Shown here piece after piece: positions 1-17,699 of a DNA stretch of 64,000 nucleotides. The stretch lies in contig QANT01009119.1 of the NCBI GenBank assembly GCA_003254885.1, positions 80,547 through 144,546 of the forward strand, in the 5' to 3' direction. The position numbers and the translations under genes are program-made. Numbering within the stretch: position 1 is the first letter of the stretch; each line of letters opens with the position of its first letter. The notes beneath the pieces are model-generated. The model was not told the DNA's origin and did no database searches. It saw only the letters and a list, made by a program, of their open reading frames with translations. This DNA comes from Purshia tridentata (Eukaryota; Streptophyta; Magnoliopsida; Rosales; Rosaceae).

Positions 1-61
1 TCCCAGGCAACATATTTATACCTCAGTTATATGAGTTAATAATGAATTTTTGTTATTGCAG

Positions 62-3912
<3,851 letters not shown>

Positions 3913-4079
3913 AAGCAAAACCGCACGACTGGTCTCATTTGCCGAACCTAAGTTATGCGGGAAACAGTGAGTTGAGAGGGATACTCCACCTGTTCAGTTT
4001 TGGTGTACGGTAGGTAATCTGGCTGTATAGAAGAATAAGGTCCGATCCTTGTATGATATCTTTAGTATATGAATGTGAT

Positions 4080-4085
4080 AATAAA
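4080..4085 (+). terminator. Probable polyadenylation signal of the phosphoglucomutase gene
   Basis: AATAAA lies 168 bp after the stop codon, in an AT-rich stretch before the gene-free region. This is a plausible spacing for a plant 3' UTR. No transcript evidence is available, so the true cleavage site is unknown. Confidence 0.45.
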
Positions 4086-7000
4086 GATATCGATTCCTCG
4101 GTTGAAGAGGTGATGGCATTTCATTGTTGCTCCAAACTCTAAAGCACTGGATGCAATACTTTAACTCCTAAACTATACAGTATACGAAAGAAAACACAAT
4201 TTCTCAATAAGGTTGAGCGACCCTGTAGTTCCCAAGCTATACAAGCCAAAAAAATGCCAATATTTATTTCTTTGCTTAGGTTGAAATAGTTTGAATTCCA
4301 TATTTAATTGGGAAACATGGAACCTTTTGGTCATGAAAAATTGAGGTAAAAAACTTGAAAAAGGTATTATAAGTTATAACCAACCTTAATGAACATTCAT
4401 GACAAGCTATCCAGAGCTTAACCTTAGGGTTTATACTTGGTAAGAGAGTGGGTCGTGAAAAATTGTATTCATAGAAAGATGTGGCATTTAGAAAGAGTAA
4501 CTGTAAAGTGGGCAACACATTTGTGCAAAAGAGTCACCAAAAATCTCAAAAACAAGGACAATGATCTCTCGCTGGACATTACATAAAGAACAAATTAGCA
4601 ATCCTATATGAGTAGAGTCCCTGAGTGGCTTTAGTGAGTAATATACTAGAGGTTCTGAAAAGAGCAGGGTGCAACCTAGTAGCCATTGGCTGTACAGAGA
4701 CCCCAACATGACACCATGGTAGTCCCCTTTTGATGCAAGATCAAGTGGATGATATGGAGCTGATCGGATGTCCATGATATGAAACATCCAATAGCAGCTC
4801 CCCGACCCCCTTATATGGGGGCTGACTCCACAAAACTAAAACGAGCCAAGACCACCATCCTCACAATTCCAGATTGTTCTATGCAAAACGGGAAAAAAGA
4901 CTAGACTAGTCTTATGCTACCTCCTAGAGTTCTTTCAAAGTGACATAATGGCACAGCAAGTACGCACTCCACATGGGATTTTAGTTCTTCTGTCCTACTA
5001 CTAGTACCAACCAAAACTCGACTTTCACTTTCTACAGCTAGGGAAGAGGGAATAGGGAATAGGGAATAGGGGATAGGAGGATGTGACATTTTTCTTGTTG
5101 CTTCTACATTTTACTACATTTTTCTCTTTCTTATAATGATGCCAACCAATGGAAAATGATGGTTTTTTTTCCCACTATCCAATCCATTCTATGCAATTTG
5201 TACATATGTTAACTATTCATTAAGAGATATGATCTGGACTTTCTGTATTAGATCAGTTTCTTGAAGAAGATTGGCTGAATATGCAATTGGGTGAGGTGAT
5301 AGCAGGAACCAAGAATGACAGGAATTGGGTCCCCTTTGTTCTTTTGTTGTTGTATTTATTGGATCCAGGGATGGCAATAGCCAATAGGATATGTAGTTCT
5401 GCTTTGATTCAAAGTTTTCTGAAAAAGCTCCCATTTTCTAGTTTTTAAAGATGGTCTGCTTGATTATTTTTGAAGGCTAAAGAGCATAATTCAATAGCCT
5501 TGATCTCGAGCAAGCCAAACAAGCCGGCTTTTCTCTCATTAAAAATTCCAAAACCATTGAAATATCTTCATGGCCTAAAAAACAAAGTCCAAAACCAAAA
5601 TCAGCTTCAGATTGTCTTTGCCCCCCATTTCCAATATGATCTAAATCTCGAAGCAGACCCACCAGCAAATAATGGTACAGACAATGAGAAAAGCAAACCA
5701 ACTTTTAGTGGGATTGTAAGAGGGTGGAACTGTGTTTGTCCTAATTGTGACTCTTAAAGTATAGTTGTCAACAGATCCAACCTTGTTGGGTCTATCAGTT
5801 TCATGGGATTTGCTCTTCAAGAGAACTCATTTGCCCCACTTTATATCTGCATGACATTGTGATAACTCCACCATCATGTTAGTTGCCTCACTCATGGACC
5901 TTCATGTCTTTTCCTCTCTCTATTTTCCACCTACTGTGTCTTCTGTCCTCCAGTGAGCGATTTGGGATGTGGGATGGATGATTGCTCAGCTCAACCTCAA
6001 ATGTTTGACCTCTTTCCTCACACTGATGGATTCCAATATCTTCCTTATATGTCATAGTAGAATTCATGATCACCTATATTACCAAGTTTAGTTTAGCAGG
6101 AGCAGTATGATTTTTAAGCTTTGCTGAATTATGGTGCTGCAACACTTTAATCCACCGTTAGTGTGATCCCCAAATATACACAGACAACGAATTAAAGAAA
6201 GCCACTTCTCACGATCGAAAAGTGGTAATCTAATAAAAAAGAAAACTAAAAGATGGAGATAAAAGAGTAAATGGGTGGTAAAAGGACATGGTACATAGTG
6301 GGATTGAATTGCAGCATGAAAATGGTCAAACAGAGAGTATTATTTCCATAAATTCATCAATGATTTGTTGATCTGTAGTATTATTTTGGGTTTAAATGGT
6401 TTTACTGTTTCTTAAGTTTTCTTTTTAACATCTTGTTTAGCTTCTTCGAGGATGTCATTCAGTGATTGACACATTTTTTAGAAACATCATACCAGAAGCA
6501 AAAGAAAGAAAGAGGAAGAAAATTTCCACCACCATCCTTTAATTCCCTTGTTGATCATTTTTGTCCAAGACACTTCTGACCTTTTGTTATGCTTGCTACA
6601 ATGTAATTTGACAAATCCGTACATTTGATTAGCACTGGCCTTTCCCACTTAGCAAATAATTAATCCATGAAATTGAGCTTTTAAAGAGGAATGAACGACA
6701 TGCTAGTCAACTATTGACAAACAAGGTAAACACAGTATATTTGCTAATGAAGGATGTGGTGCCATTTCAGTGCTCCAACACATACTTCCATTCACTTTTG
6801 AACAAAAAAGAAATAAAATAAATGCTTGCCCCTGTTTTATGAGTATTTTATGAGCCTAATACTCGATCACAAAGTAAACGTGCTGGCTAACAGGCTAACA
6901 GCCCCTGTTTTCAGCACTTACAGCACTGATTACATTTTTATTGGACCAAACATGTCGCCAATTAGACCATTTGGGTTTCCAAATAATTTATATAAGAAGT

Positions 7001-8171
7001 GAAAAAGTAGCACTTCCTTCCATTTATTGCTTCCTAGATTAAAATTTTTAGATAATGAATGTATACAATTTTTTGTGTATTTCTCTCGTTTACGAAATCT
7101 AACGCTTAATGATAAAGAGTTTCAAGTTTTGATCAAAGTCAATTCAAAGGGACCAACATGTTCTTATATACATATGGTTACAAGCTTATGGCGTTTTGAA
7201 GAATGCAAATCATTATTATAGACAAGAACATGCGTGCATGTTCTTTAATTTGCCCACGTGTATATGTTTTACATGAATGTGACAACCACAGACTCTTAGC
7301 CAGATTTATATGGTTTGGGATGACATAAAAATTGTTATTTAGGGAAAGACTAGAGTGAATGGTAGGGCATGATCTCACAGTGTACACCACAGTGTCGTAT
7401 TTAGGCAAACATTGGTACATGTTATTATGTTTGCATGTGTATCAGGACATGGTTGCGTTATGAAAAGTCCAAAGGAGATTGGCCTTTGATGTGGCGGATG
7501 TATATGACATAGATATGAGTTCAGCAATTAATTCATACAATTATGCGCCACTTAGGCCATCCACTGTAGTGTGATGAGTGTGAGACTAATACTGTGACCT
7601 ATATAGTGTTTTTATGATCTAAATTGTGTTAAAAGTGATAATAATATGTATTGAAGCCGTAATGCTGCTAAAAGTCATAGATAAAATAATGGTAATAAAA
7701 AAAGAAATGCATAAAAATAATAAACTCAATATAATTTATTTAATTTCATGACCCAAGCTATAATAATAGTGTGTAAAATATCGTTAAAACGACGTGCCAT
7801 TTTTTGTCATTCCTTATCTGAGAGATTGATAATTTTAAAATGTAAAAATCGTAAGGTCTAAAATGCAAAAATAAAAACCTAAGTATGAACCTTTAATCCT
7901 CTAAACGAACAAATTTGGTATTTTCTTAACCTAAATCTGCAGAAATGGATATCACCTAGAAAGCCAATATACTCATGTTTGTGGCTTTCTTGCTACATAC
8001 ATGATACATTTTACAAAAGGTAAAACAGCGAATAAAGATGAATAGAAACCAAAAGATCACATTTTCTCTTGCCACATGACTTTTTGTCCCTTGTTTTGTG
8101 TTATACGTTGGAGCTTCTCCTTCTTGTTGCAAGTGTATGACAAATGCAGTTCGCTACTCCTTTCTTTCTTT

Positions 8172-8195
8172 CACACACACACACACACACACACA
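8172..8195. repeat. (CA)n microsatellite
   Basis: Twelve CA units after a pyrimidine-rich TTTCTTTCTT run, in intergenic DNA. Confidence 0.9.
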
Positions 8196-9198
8196 TTATA
8201 CCCAACACCAATTTTGGGGGTTTTTATTCTATGGTGATCAATTACAAAACAGAAATGAGAATACTTATGATTGAGACCAGTTCGAGTTTGACAATTTTGC
8301 TGCAAATGATGTCCTTCTGGGCCATTTCTATTAAACCAACCTCATCCACTCTGAAATGTTCTTGATTTATAATCAACTGGGAATCTGGGATTGTACTGCA
8401 CCCATATATTTTTCTTATAACCAAATCCAAAAAGGTCCCACCAACACTCAGTGATGGCACACATATATGGGGCAAAAAGAGATCAATCTTCAATCTTTTA
8501 GTGGATAATGAAAGGCATTGATCGTATATGTTGCGGACGATATATATGGCACTCACTCTCTACATGGTTTAGAATCCAATCAAGATTTTTAAGGGACTTT
8601 TGTTGGTGCAAACTAGTAATTAAGACTGTACTTATATATATGCAAGACAGTGTTTCAAACCCACCAGTCACCACCATATATGCTAGTTGCCTCAATCACC
8701 TTGACCTTTTGATTGCCACTCCTGTACCCACCCAATGAAACATTTGTGGGATTTTAGATTTCTTTTTAGGTGTTTGGGATGTGGGAAAAAATAAAACAAG
8801 ACATGAGAATCGTGGCAAGCTATTGTTCCAACTGTTAAACGCCTGAACTTCTTAATTAATTAATTAATGTTTAACTTTTGTTAAACAATGGAATTATTGC
8901 CGATCTACCCCACAATTACTTACTCACAAAAAGGTCAATTGCTTTTCTTCTTTTCTAAAGTGAAAAGGGTCAAATTCGATATCTCCTCTTCAAGAAGAGA
9001 AGATACCATTTAATTAAGACATCGGTGTAAATATAATAATTTCATAGTGTATTTCCGAATTTTTAATAATGTTGATTGTTTTTTTTCAAATAGGTTTTAT
9101 TTAGTAGATGTCTTCTTATTGAGCACTTTTAAAAGAAAACAAATAAAACTATTAACACGTATTTTGTCACATCACTTTAATTCAAATTTAACGTCTAA

Positions 9199-9200
<2 letters not shown>

Positions 9201-9232
<32 letters not shown>

Positions 9233-9233
9233 T
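9201..9233. repeat. (ATT)n microsatellite
   Basis: About eleven TTA/ATT units in intergenic DNA. Trinucleotide ATT arrays are common in AT-rich plant intergenic sequence. Confidence 0.9.
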
Positions 9234-10893
9234 AATATGAATTTGTATGAATTCATTAGTGAGTTTGCTTCCATATGTGCTAACTTTATAGAAATTGAGG
9301 AAATAATACTTGAATCTATTCATCTCATAAATTCCACACTCCACAGAGTGAGAAGCTTTGTTTTTTCTTTTTAATTTTTTCATATATTACCTTTGAAAAT
9401 ATTATTTATTCTCCAACTATAATCATATTACATATTGACGTACAAGACGACAAATGGTCTTGCATTCTCCCTCGCCGCGGTCAAAACGAGGAGGCATTTG
9501 CCTTGCCATACTCAAAACGCCATGTCGTGCTTCACAAATCAAAGCCACCTCTCTTAATAAATTCCAATAAAATGGCATATATACCAAAATAATAAAAATA
9601 ATAAAATGGCATATCTATTAAATTTGCACTTGTGCACAAACCGAAGTCGTTTGATAGCTAAATAGCCTAAATGGGGAATTTCCAACAGGCATTTTATAAT
9701 TTTGGTGAAAATTCTTAGACAGGCATATTGGGCTCTTGTAAGTTGTAAACAGCTATTACTTAATTTGTAATTAATTAGTTATATGCATGTTGATCCTGCT
9801 GTCTCATTATATACAGCAAATAATACAAATGCTCATGAATAAATAATATATGTCTCTTGTCATGCTAGCTTATTCAGTAATTAATTTATGTCTAAAGTAA
9901 AGTAGAAGGCAATTTTATTCTTGACCATTAAAATCTATTGCATGCAATGCAAGTACATATATATAAAATATATATTCTGCAAGTACACCAATATATCCTT
10001 TGTTTTCTACTTGATGTTCATTACTAAAACAAAATATGATATGAGTTAGTGAGGTGGTAGGAGTGGTGATATCTGTCATAAAATTAGACCCTACAACAGA
10101 GTACAGGTGGTGACTGCATAGGCCATACGGATCTGCATGCCTTTGGTCATTGTGGTCAGTCAATTCCATGACATGCAAAACCCCTGTAACTTGTGAGTCT
10201 CTATCATTTTGTTCCTCTGCCACATCCTGGTAGCTGCTTCCATGGCTTGACAGATTTTAGACATGCAAGCCTCTACTTGCTTTCATGGCTGACAGATCCT
10301 AGACATGCAATGGCCCAAGTGATTCCAACAGATGAAACTAATATTTCTTTGTTTCTTCTCGTATTACTCGATCTCACGTTGAATGTGCATCCCCTGTTTT
10401 TTCCCCTGTTTCTCTTGCCCTTTGCTACTTTTACTAAGTTTAAGCTACTTTGACAAGAGAAATGTTTTTAACTCATTTTTAAATTGTGTGAAAAGGACTC
10501 TATTTTTGTAACTCCGGTCCTAAAGACCCATTAAAGAGGGGTTGGTGCTCTCTCACGTCGGGGTGGACCTTAGGCACTGAAAATGGTTATACATACCACG
10601 TATATACACACAAGCACACAAATCAATATTCTCGAGTCTAGTGGTGGCACTAAAACATTTGCACGATTTAGTGGGTGACTAAAACATTTTTCCTCCCAGA
10701 AAGAAATGCCAAAAACCATTGGGAAATGCTTTTATGGCAACAACAATAAAGACAATAACTCCATTGGAAGAGGGTTCCATTCCCCAATTTTTTCCCATTT
10801 AAATGTCCCTCCCCTGCAATTCACCTCTTTTAAAGGTCCTTTTCTGCAAACAGATACAATTCGAACGAGGGGGAGAGAAGCGAAAGAGCTAGC

Positions 10894-10900
10894 TATAAAA
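10894..10900 (+). promoter_or_regulatory. TATA box candidate of the GA20-oxidase gene
   Basis: TATAAAA inside CTATAAAAG, 164-170 bp upstream of the ATG. A CT-rich run (10987-11008) follows, as is common in plant 5' leaders. Transcription would start near 10925-10930 if the usual spacing holds; this is inferred. Confidence 0.5.
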
Positions 10901-10986
10901 GATTCCAATGTTTGTTCACTCATCCACCCGATAAGAGCGGCCTTGGCTTTTCTTTCATCACACTTCTCAAACTTATTTGAGTCCCT

Positions 10987-11008
10987 CCCTCTCTCTCTCT
11001 CTCTCTCT
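10987..11008 (+). repeat. (CT)n pyrimidine tract in the GA20-oxidase 5' leader
   Basis: A run of CT units just upstream of the coding start. Such tracts in plant leaders often influence expression level. Here it also marks the sequence as transcribed leader rather than coding. Confidence 0.75.
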
Positions 11009-11058
11009 CACAAATAACAAACAGAGTCCTCTGAGTTCCATAGTCATACATTTTGTTA

Positions 11059-11082
11059 ATGAAATGGCAGTTGAGTGCATGA
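11059..11082 (+). promoter_or_regulatory. Short upstream ORF overlapping the GA20ox start
   Basis: An ATG five bases before the main start opens a seven-codon frame ending at TGA 11080-11082, out of frame with GA20ox. Its context is poor (T at -3, A at +4), so leaky scanning to the main ATG is expected. A regulatory role is only a possibility. Confidence 0.4.
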
Positions 11083-12388
11083 TCACAAACATGCAATCCA
11101 TGGCCCAACAACAACACAAAGAAGATGATGACCAGAAGCAGAAACCATTAGTTTTTGATGCCTCGGTGCTTCGGCACCAATCCGACATACCAAGCCAGTT
11201 CATATGGCCCGACGACGAAAAGCCCTGCAAAAACACTCCCGAGCTCCAAGTCCCACTCATAGACTTGGGGGACTTCCTCTCAGGCGACTTTGAGGCCGCC
11301 ACTAAAGCCTCCAAACTCGTCGGCGAGGCTTGCGAAAAGCACGGCTTCTTTCTGGTGGTGAACCACGGAGTCGACCAGAAACTAATATCAGAAGCACACC
11401 GCTACATGGATGACTTCTTTGGACTTCCCCTGTCGGAGAAACAGAGGGCTCAGAGAAAACTTGGGGAGCACTGTGGTTATGCCAGTAGCTTCACTGGCAG
11501 TGGCAGGTTCTCTTCAAAACTCCCTTGGAAAGAGACCCTCTCTTTTCGCTACTCCCCCGACAATAACAACTCCTCCACTATTGTCCGAGATTATTTTACC
11601 TCCATCATGGGGCACGATTTCGACCAATTCGGGTATGTGCAATGTTAAACATTTTCACCATTTCATCATTTGGGTTTTCTTAGATCAATATCTGGAACTT
11701 AATTCATTTATGTGCTGTTAATTAGGCGGGTGTATCAAGATTATGGCGAGGCTATGAGCACGCTTTCTATGGGCATCATGGAGCTTCTGGGAATGAGTCT
11801 TGGTGTGGACAGAGCCCATTTCAAGGAATTTTTTCAAGACAATGATTCCATAATGAGGCTCAATTACTACCCTCCCTGCCAGAAACCTGACCAGACTTTA
11901 GGCACTGGACCTCATTGTGACCCAACATCTCTAACCATTCTTCACCAAGACCAAGTGGGTGGTCTTCAAGTGTTTGTGGATGAACAATGGCGCTCCATTA
12001 CCCCAAACTCAAATGCCTTTGTTGTTAACATTGGTGACACCTTCATGGTAAATGATTACTCAACAATCACCCTCATATGTCAAATGGGTTTCTAATTTTA
12101 CTAATTCATTTTTTTTAATTTCAGGCTCTTTCAAATGGGAGGTTCAAGAGCTGCTTGCACCGGGCAGTGGTGAACAGCCAAACTCCGAGGAAGTCTCTTG
12201 CATTCTTCTTGTGTCCTAGAGATGATAAGGTGGTGAGGCCACCAAGCGGGTTGGTGGATAGTTTGTACCCGAGAATATACCCGGATTTCACATGGCGGAT
12301 GTTGCTTGAGTTCACACAGAAGCACTACAGAGCAGACATGAAGACCCTCCAAGTGTTCTCAAACTGGCTTCAACAGAAAACCAACTGA
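11064..12388 (+). CDS. GA20ox: Gibberellin 20-oxidase
   Basis: 2-oxoglutarate/Fe(II) dioxygenase that oxidises carbon 20 of GA12 and GA53 to give GA9 and GA20, the late rate-limiting cytosolic step of gibberellin synthesis. Exons 11064-11632, 11726-12047 and 12125-12388 join to 384 residues, the normal family size, with the two introns expected of GA20ox genes. Seen: FIWPDDEKP near the N-terminus, the family signature [12 protein letters not shown] in exon 1, NYYPPCQKP at about 236-244, and the iron ligands H253 and D255 ([17 protein letters not shown]) with H309 (SCLHRAVVN). The 2OG-binding R319-x-S321 is in exon 3. The start is the first in-frame ATG, in good context (G at -3 and +4). A 7-codon upstream frame at 11059-11082 overlaps it. 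I cannot tell which GA20ox paralogue this is. Confidence 0.96.
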
Positions 12389-15300
12389 TTGATCCAAATT
12401 TTACCAAAAAGAGATCGAACCTGGCCTGGCCTGCTGGTTATTAATTATGGGTCGTCTTTTCTTTCCTGCCAAATTAAGAAAATGACATGATATGATCGAT
12501 CCAATTCCAAGGACATGAATGGAGGTGGTAGGCCTGGAAGTTTTTGCTAAGAGTTGAAAACTAGAAAAAGATGGAATTGAGACAAAGGCAAAGTTAGAGG
12601 AAAAGCCAGTTTTTTTTTTCTACTGTTTCCGGCTCTGTTAATTAGCTATGACTATTAGCTAGCTAGCTAGTTTCTTAGTGACCAACAAAATGCAAGACAA
12701 AAGGTGACATAAGCTAGTAGAACCAATAAATTAAGAGCTGGACTCACTCTGTTTTTGTATTTTACTTATATATATTTTTTGTTGGTAGAAGTATTTTACT
12801 TATATGAATTATGTAGAAAGATTGTCTATATTCTATAGCATTACCTTCTCTGTTTCTCTCTATCTCAATTTGATCATAGCCGCCCATCATGCATATTATT
12901 AATGCTCCTAATCAATCTATGATTAGTGGTGGCAGTAGCCAATACATTTTCTTGAATTGAAAGCTCTTGAACCTACGTGGGTTGGGTTAAAAAGTGAAAA
13001 CCCAACAGAAAAATCCAATGAAAGAAGTGGCCCACCTAATAGATGATTCAGAGTAATAGGATGCTAGAATCCATGGAGGATTGACAGAGCTTTCTTTTGT
13101 TGTGTATTCATCTGCAAGAAACTTTGTTTAATTAATTTTGGTCTTGGATTTATTCTTGTATTTTTATATACCTGGAGATTTGGAGGATTGTGCAATATAG
13201 AATGCTGAGGAATACTTGCTCCCAGCCCACAATTGTCGTGGTGTTTGTCCTTAAATGCTGCAACATTCTTCTGATGACATTGTAAACATTAATACAGCAA
13301 TTTTGAAATTTAGGGACGGGTGGTACTCTGACCCCACATCACTACAACTTCATTTTTCACTTAATTATTTCTTAAGACAAAAAATTATTATTTTTCTAAC
13401 AGGGTTCAAAATACCATAGCTGGTCAAAGTAAATGAGTTTGTACTGTACCCATGCATGTAAAAATTATTATAATTGCTTGATTTTATTATGATAATGTTT
13501 TTAATTAAACTCGAATATAAATAGCTGTATTTCACCTTGTTTAACCAAATTAGGACCTTTCTTAATTAATTAGAAAAGTTAAGTAGTTTTAGTTAGATAT
13601 TCAGCTCATTTTTATAATTGATAGTTTGTTAATGACTAATTTATTAGGAATAAAAGGATCTAGAGCCTCTCCTTATCTTGACTATCTCGATTTTCACTTT
13701 GAATTTGCAAATGAGTATATATCATGGTGTAACCTATACACCACCATATGATGTAACTAATATATGTGTTATAATATGAGTGAATGTTATTAATATTATA
13801 ATTTATAAAGATAAATATACCATAAAACAATACATTTATATATTAGCTCGATCACACCAAGTGATGGTGTATATATATCAATTACATAGAAACAATTCTT
13901 CATCAATCTTATAGAATAATAAATTAAAAGAAATTTTCTTTGAATTTTATTATCAAAATATAACTCTTGCAAGTATTATTTGTACATATAAGAAAGAAGA
14001 AATGTATGGAAAATGAATACCACAAGTAAAAATTAAAATAGTAACATGATGTGAGAAGAATTTTATTTTAGTTTGGGAAGGGTCTAATAATGTGAGAAGG
14101 AATTAATTCAGATTTTGACAAAATTTTGATGGTTTATAAATATAAAAATTTCGAAAGAATTTTAATTTTGTTGAAAATTTAGATTAAAATAATTGAAAAT
14201 TTGAATAAAATTTCAATTAATGATGTAATTTGTAGAACATAAATAAAAAATGAAATTAAAAAGGGTGTTTGGGTGGAGAGGCAGAGAAGTGAGAAGGTAG
14301 AGAAGGGCAGTGCACAGCCGCCAGAGGTAAGGACAATGACAGTCCCATTCCCGTACTCGCTTCCAAAAGGCCCGCATCACGTGGAAACCATCTGTAGTTT
14401 GTTCTGGCTTCTGCCACCACCACCACTTCTAAATTTCTAATCCAACTCAACTTTCAAAAACAAACATCTAGTGCACAAATCACACAACTATTCCATCTCT
14501 TCCATTAAACGACAAATCTTAGGATTTCTCATGGATACCCACCTGCCACTTACCCCCACCCCCCTCTACCTTCTCACCATCTTTCTGTAAATTTTTTTGT
14601 CTTCTTCTTCTCACTAGTATTGTACCCTTAATTCTTAATTTTTCAAATTATTTTAATTAAATTATCTAACAACTGTATTTTTCGTACCCTTCCTTTATGA
14701 GTTATAACCGTACCATAAATATATATATTTTATATTTTTACATTAGATAAAATCAAAATTATAGATATTTTCTAATCATCTTATGCTCTCTATATATCAT
14801 TGCATAACAAATACATGATTAAATTTAAAAGTTCAGTATAAATATATAGAAAATTTAGCACTTTCATGCATTCTTATGGTGTGCATTAAAGAACTCGAAT
14901 AACATTCTTTTCCTTTTTAATTTCAATTTGGAAAGGCAAAACTTCTTGTTTCTATTGGTAATTTTGTCATTATTATACCAAATAAAAAAGAGTAAATAGA
15001 ATTTTAAAAATTAAAAATAAAAGGAAAGAAAAAAGGCTAGCCAGTAAATATATAATATAATACACTCCCGTAAAGAAATTAAAAGAGATAGAGAAACAAC
15101 ACGTACAGTAAAGAAGCACACTTTCTACCTATACATTATAGAGCTCTAGGGCTAGTCGATTTTATAATATATTGTCTCGTGTCATCTTCATCATGTAGGA
15201 CAAGCAACAATAATTTTTGAACAGATAGAAGTAAAATTAACAATATGTACAGGAAGAATAACTTGATTAAATTGAGATCAAGATCATGATAATATTGAAT

Positions 15301-17289
15301 AGAAAGATTGGCTCACAGCTCTTAAACGTTAATTTGGTCAAGCTTTGCCCTTTTGATGGATATGAAGCACTTGGCGACAAATTAGAGCATGATCAGATCG
15401 AGTTGGAGTACTACGTCGTTTCTGTCAAATAATTAATTAAGTGATATTAATATATTTAACATGAAGATCGATTGAAGAGGATACTGTTTACAATTACGTG
15501 CCAGGATGTCCAACGCTTTAATCAATCAGCACAAAATCTTATTTCTTCTATTTTCTTGTCTTTTCCTTGAGCAATATTATGTATAAAGTGTGTCCATGTG
15601 TGATACAAAAACAATGAAACGAGCATGCAACCATTGATATCGATATCGATGGGGATTGGGAAGACGACGAAGAAGCCCTCTCTTACATATATATATATGC
15701 ACCCCCCGGCCCTCAAATTTCTTATCTTCTCTTTCGTCTCTATATATGAAATTAGAGGTCATTACAATAATTTATGTACCACACTTATATATATATATAC
15801 ATGCATGTAACATGCATCTATGTGTGATTTGTGAGAGATTTCTTTATTATATATATTTCTTTTACATCTTGCAGATGTATAAAAAGTTTTTCATTCTTTT
15901 TATTTTATTTTTAAAGAATGATGATTATAAAGCTGAAATATTTTCTAAAGAATATTGTATTCAACATCATCTCATTGAAAACTTACGTAAATATATCTAC
16001 ATGCTGGCAAAATAAAAATTCGGGTCGATTAATAAGAATAATGTTGTTAACTGCACATATAGCATTATACACCTAACGTGACATATTGTATTTGCTTGTA
16101 AATATGCATGTGAGTGAAGAGATCCATTCTCATTTTTCTTCTAATATAATAATATAGATATATTAAGATTTGTATTTATACTATTTTATTCAGTTGGTGT
16201 ATATACTAATGTATATTCTTAGTATGTAATTGGCAGGAATAGACATTTTGTTATGTGACCTAGCTAGTTTCGTTTGTGCTTTTAATTAAATTGTTTGTAT
16301 TTTTGTAACATGGTTGGATTTGAGTGCATAAAAACGACTTAAGTCCATATCTACACGTCGATATACATGTAGAGATCGATACCGTCATATATGAATACGA
16401 AGCTTTCAACCCTTCTTACTAATTAGTTTGAAAGAAGAGAAGAGATGTGTATGGTTGGAGGAGTCGACTCATTATCATATGATTTAGATTTTTTACAACT
16501 TTTGTACTTTACAAAATAGCAGAGTGCTGTCATAGTACAATGACATGTGGATTAATAAAAACATATATTAGTTATTAGGTCGAACCCAAATATATATATA
16601 TATAGCAAATGCAAACCATATGGGGCTCTTTTAATATGAACATTAATTTGTTTTCATTTTCATGGCTTTTGTCTGCATGCTTAGCTGCCTACATATCCCT
16701 TTCCCCTTCTTTTAAAAAAAAAATTTTTTTCTTTCTTTTATGTTATTTTAAGAAATATATAATTACATGATTCCAGTTCAGTTTTCATTACTAGGCACTT
16801 GGGAGTGGATAGTATATATATATATATTTTTTTTGGACATTAGGAAAGCCCAAGATAAATGCTTTTAGTTTATCTTTTGTGATATAAATTTTACATTAAT
16901 TACGTGTCCACTAAAATTATAAATCTGTGGGCTTCACATGAAACTAGACAAGTCTATAACGGCCTAACTTAGTCGTTCGTTTGATGCATGGCTGGGCCAG
17001 CTATAGGCCCATCAACTGTCAAACTTGAGCCAGAATTTACTCCAAACAGAAATCTTGTGGAAAACAACAAGCTTTCCTTTCTAATTTATCAATACCAAAT
17101 GGGTGCTTCTAATTTCTAAATGCATCCAACAATTAGATCAGTAGATGCAAATATGAGAAGTTTGAAAAAGATAAACCTGGATATTGGGTGTACTAATCAA
17201 ATTATATTCGTTTAGCAGTCCCCATACAATTTATACTAAACAAAACTGGGTTCTCTAGACTAACATAAAGAAGCAAATGTCAGAATTCC
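12389..17289. other. Intergenic region with small inverted repeats, no gene
   Basis: About 4.9 kb, strongly AT-rich, with many TATA runs and no frame with a recognisable domain. The first ~450 bp are probably GA20ox 3' UTR and downstream flank. A small MITE-like element lies at 13735-13873. A locally GC-richer patch at 14275-14580 is bounded by inverted 14-bp arms. Nothing else is supported. Confidence 0.6.
13735..13873. mobile_element. MITE-like inverted-repeat element
   Basis: The left end reads TATACACCACCATATGATG and continues to AATATAT. The right end, read on the other strand, gives TATACACCATCACTTGGTG and also continues to AATATAT. The termini are imperfect inverted repeats of roughly 30 bp around an AT-rich core, about 140 bp in total, with no coding capacity. 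No clear target duplication could be fixed because the flanks are TA-rich. Confidence 0.5.
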
Positions 17290-17337
17290 CAGTTGATAAA
17301 TGAGAAGTAGCACTAAACCAGCCACTAATCACCATTG

Positions 17338-17505
17338 CTAACTAAGTAGCCGATGAAGAATATATAAAACTTTTACAAACCAGAACAGGGCCTTGGCCTT
17401 GGAGAGCTCAACAACATCAACCCCATGATCCCCTCCTTCAACAAAATGACGCATCACTTGCAAACCCTTCTCCTCCAACATCTTCCCCAGTCTAATCATT
17501 TCTGT
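17338..17505 (-). pseudogene. Carboxylesterase 3'-end fragment
   Basis: Only the last ~55 codons of a CXE-type esterase remain: KMLEEKG, then HFVEGGDHG around the catalytic histidine, then VVELSKAKALF and a short tail. The preceding 270 or so residues are absent. The sequence after its stop (about 17290-17345) matches the flank after the next gene (about 17640-17710), including the run AAGTAGCCGAT. The fragment is therefore the end of a tandem duplication unit, not a dispersed copy. The usual Tyr before the catalytic His is Asp here. No function is expected. Confidence 0.85.
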
Positions 17506-17699
17506 ATAAATAATACACATATACTATTATTTTTTTACGGAAATAATACATATTAATAAACAGTCCAAAATAAAATAGCAACCTCATGAAATAAACAAAC
17601 ATATATTATAACAAGTTCGTGAGTAGATGAGAATGAGCACTGAAGCAGCCATCATCCACCTAACCACCACTGATAATTAAGTAGCCGATCGATGAAGAA

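Larger units (their letters stand above)
4113..10890. other. Intergenic region without supported gene
   Basis: About 6.8 kb of AT-rich sequence. Open frames here are short and have no recognisable domain, biased composition or splice-compatible neighbours. It holds a CA microsatellite near 8.17 kb and an ATT microsatellite near 9.2 kb. The frame at 5470-5757 (+) encodes 95 residues but matches no family known to me and was not called. The last few hundred bases before 10.89 kb are the likely promoter region of the GA20-oxidase gene. Confidence 0.6.

Noticed and set aside
5470-5757. 95-codon frame (+) as a possible small gene
   Set aside because: No recognisable motif, overlaps an antisense frame of similar length, and no splice-compatible neighbours or promoter signal.
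10977-11063. Extending GA20-oxidase upstream of 11064
   Set aside because: The in-frame upstream codons start with TTG, not ATG, and encode the CT-repeat leader (Ser-Leu runs).
14289-14577. 14-bp inverted arms (GTGAGAAGGTAGAG) around a GC-richer patch as a transposon
   Set aside because: Arms are purine-rich low-complexity sequence and no target duplication was found; kept only as a remark in the intergenic entry.
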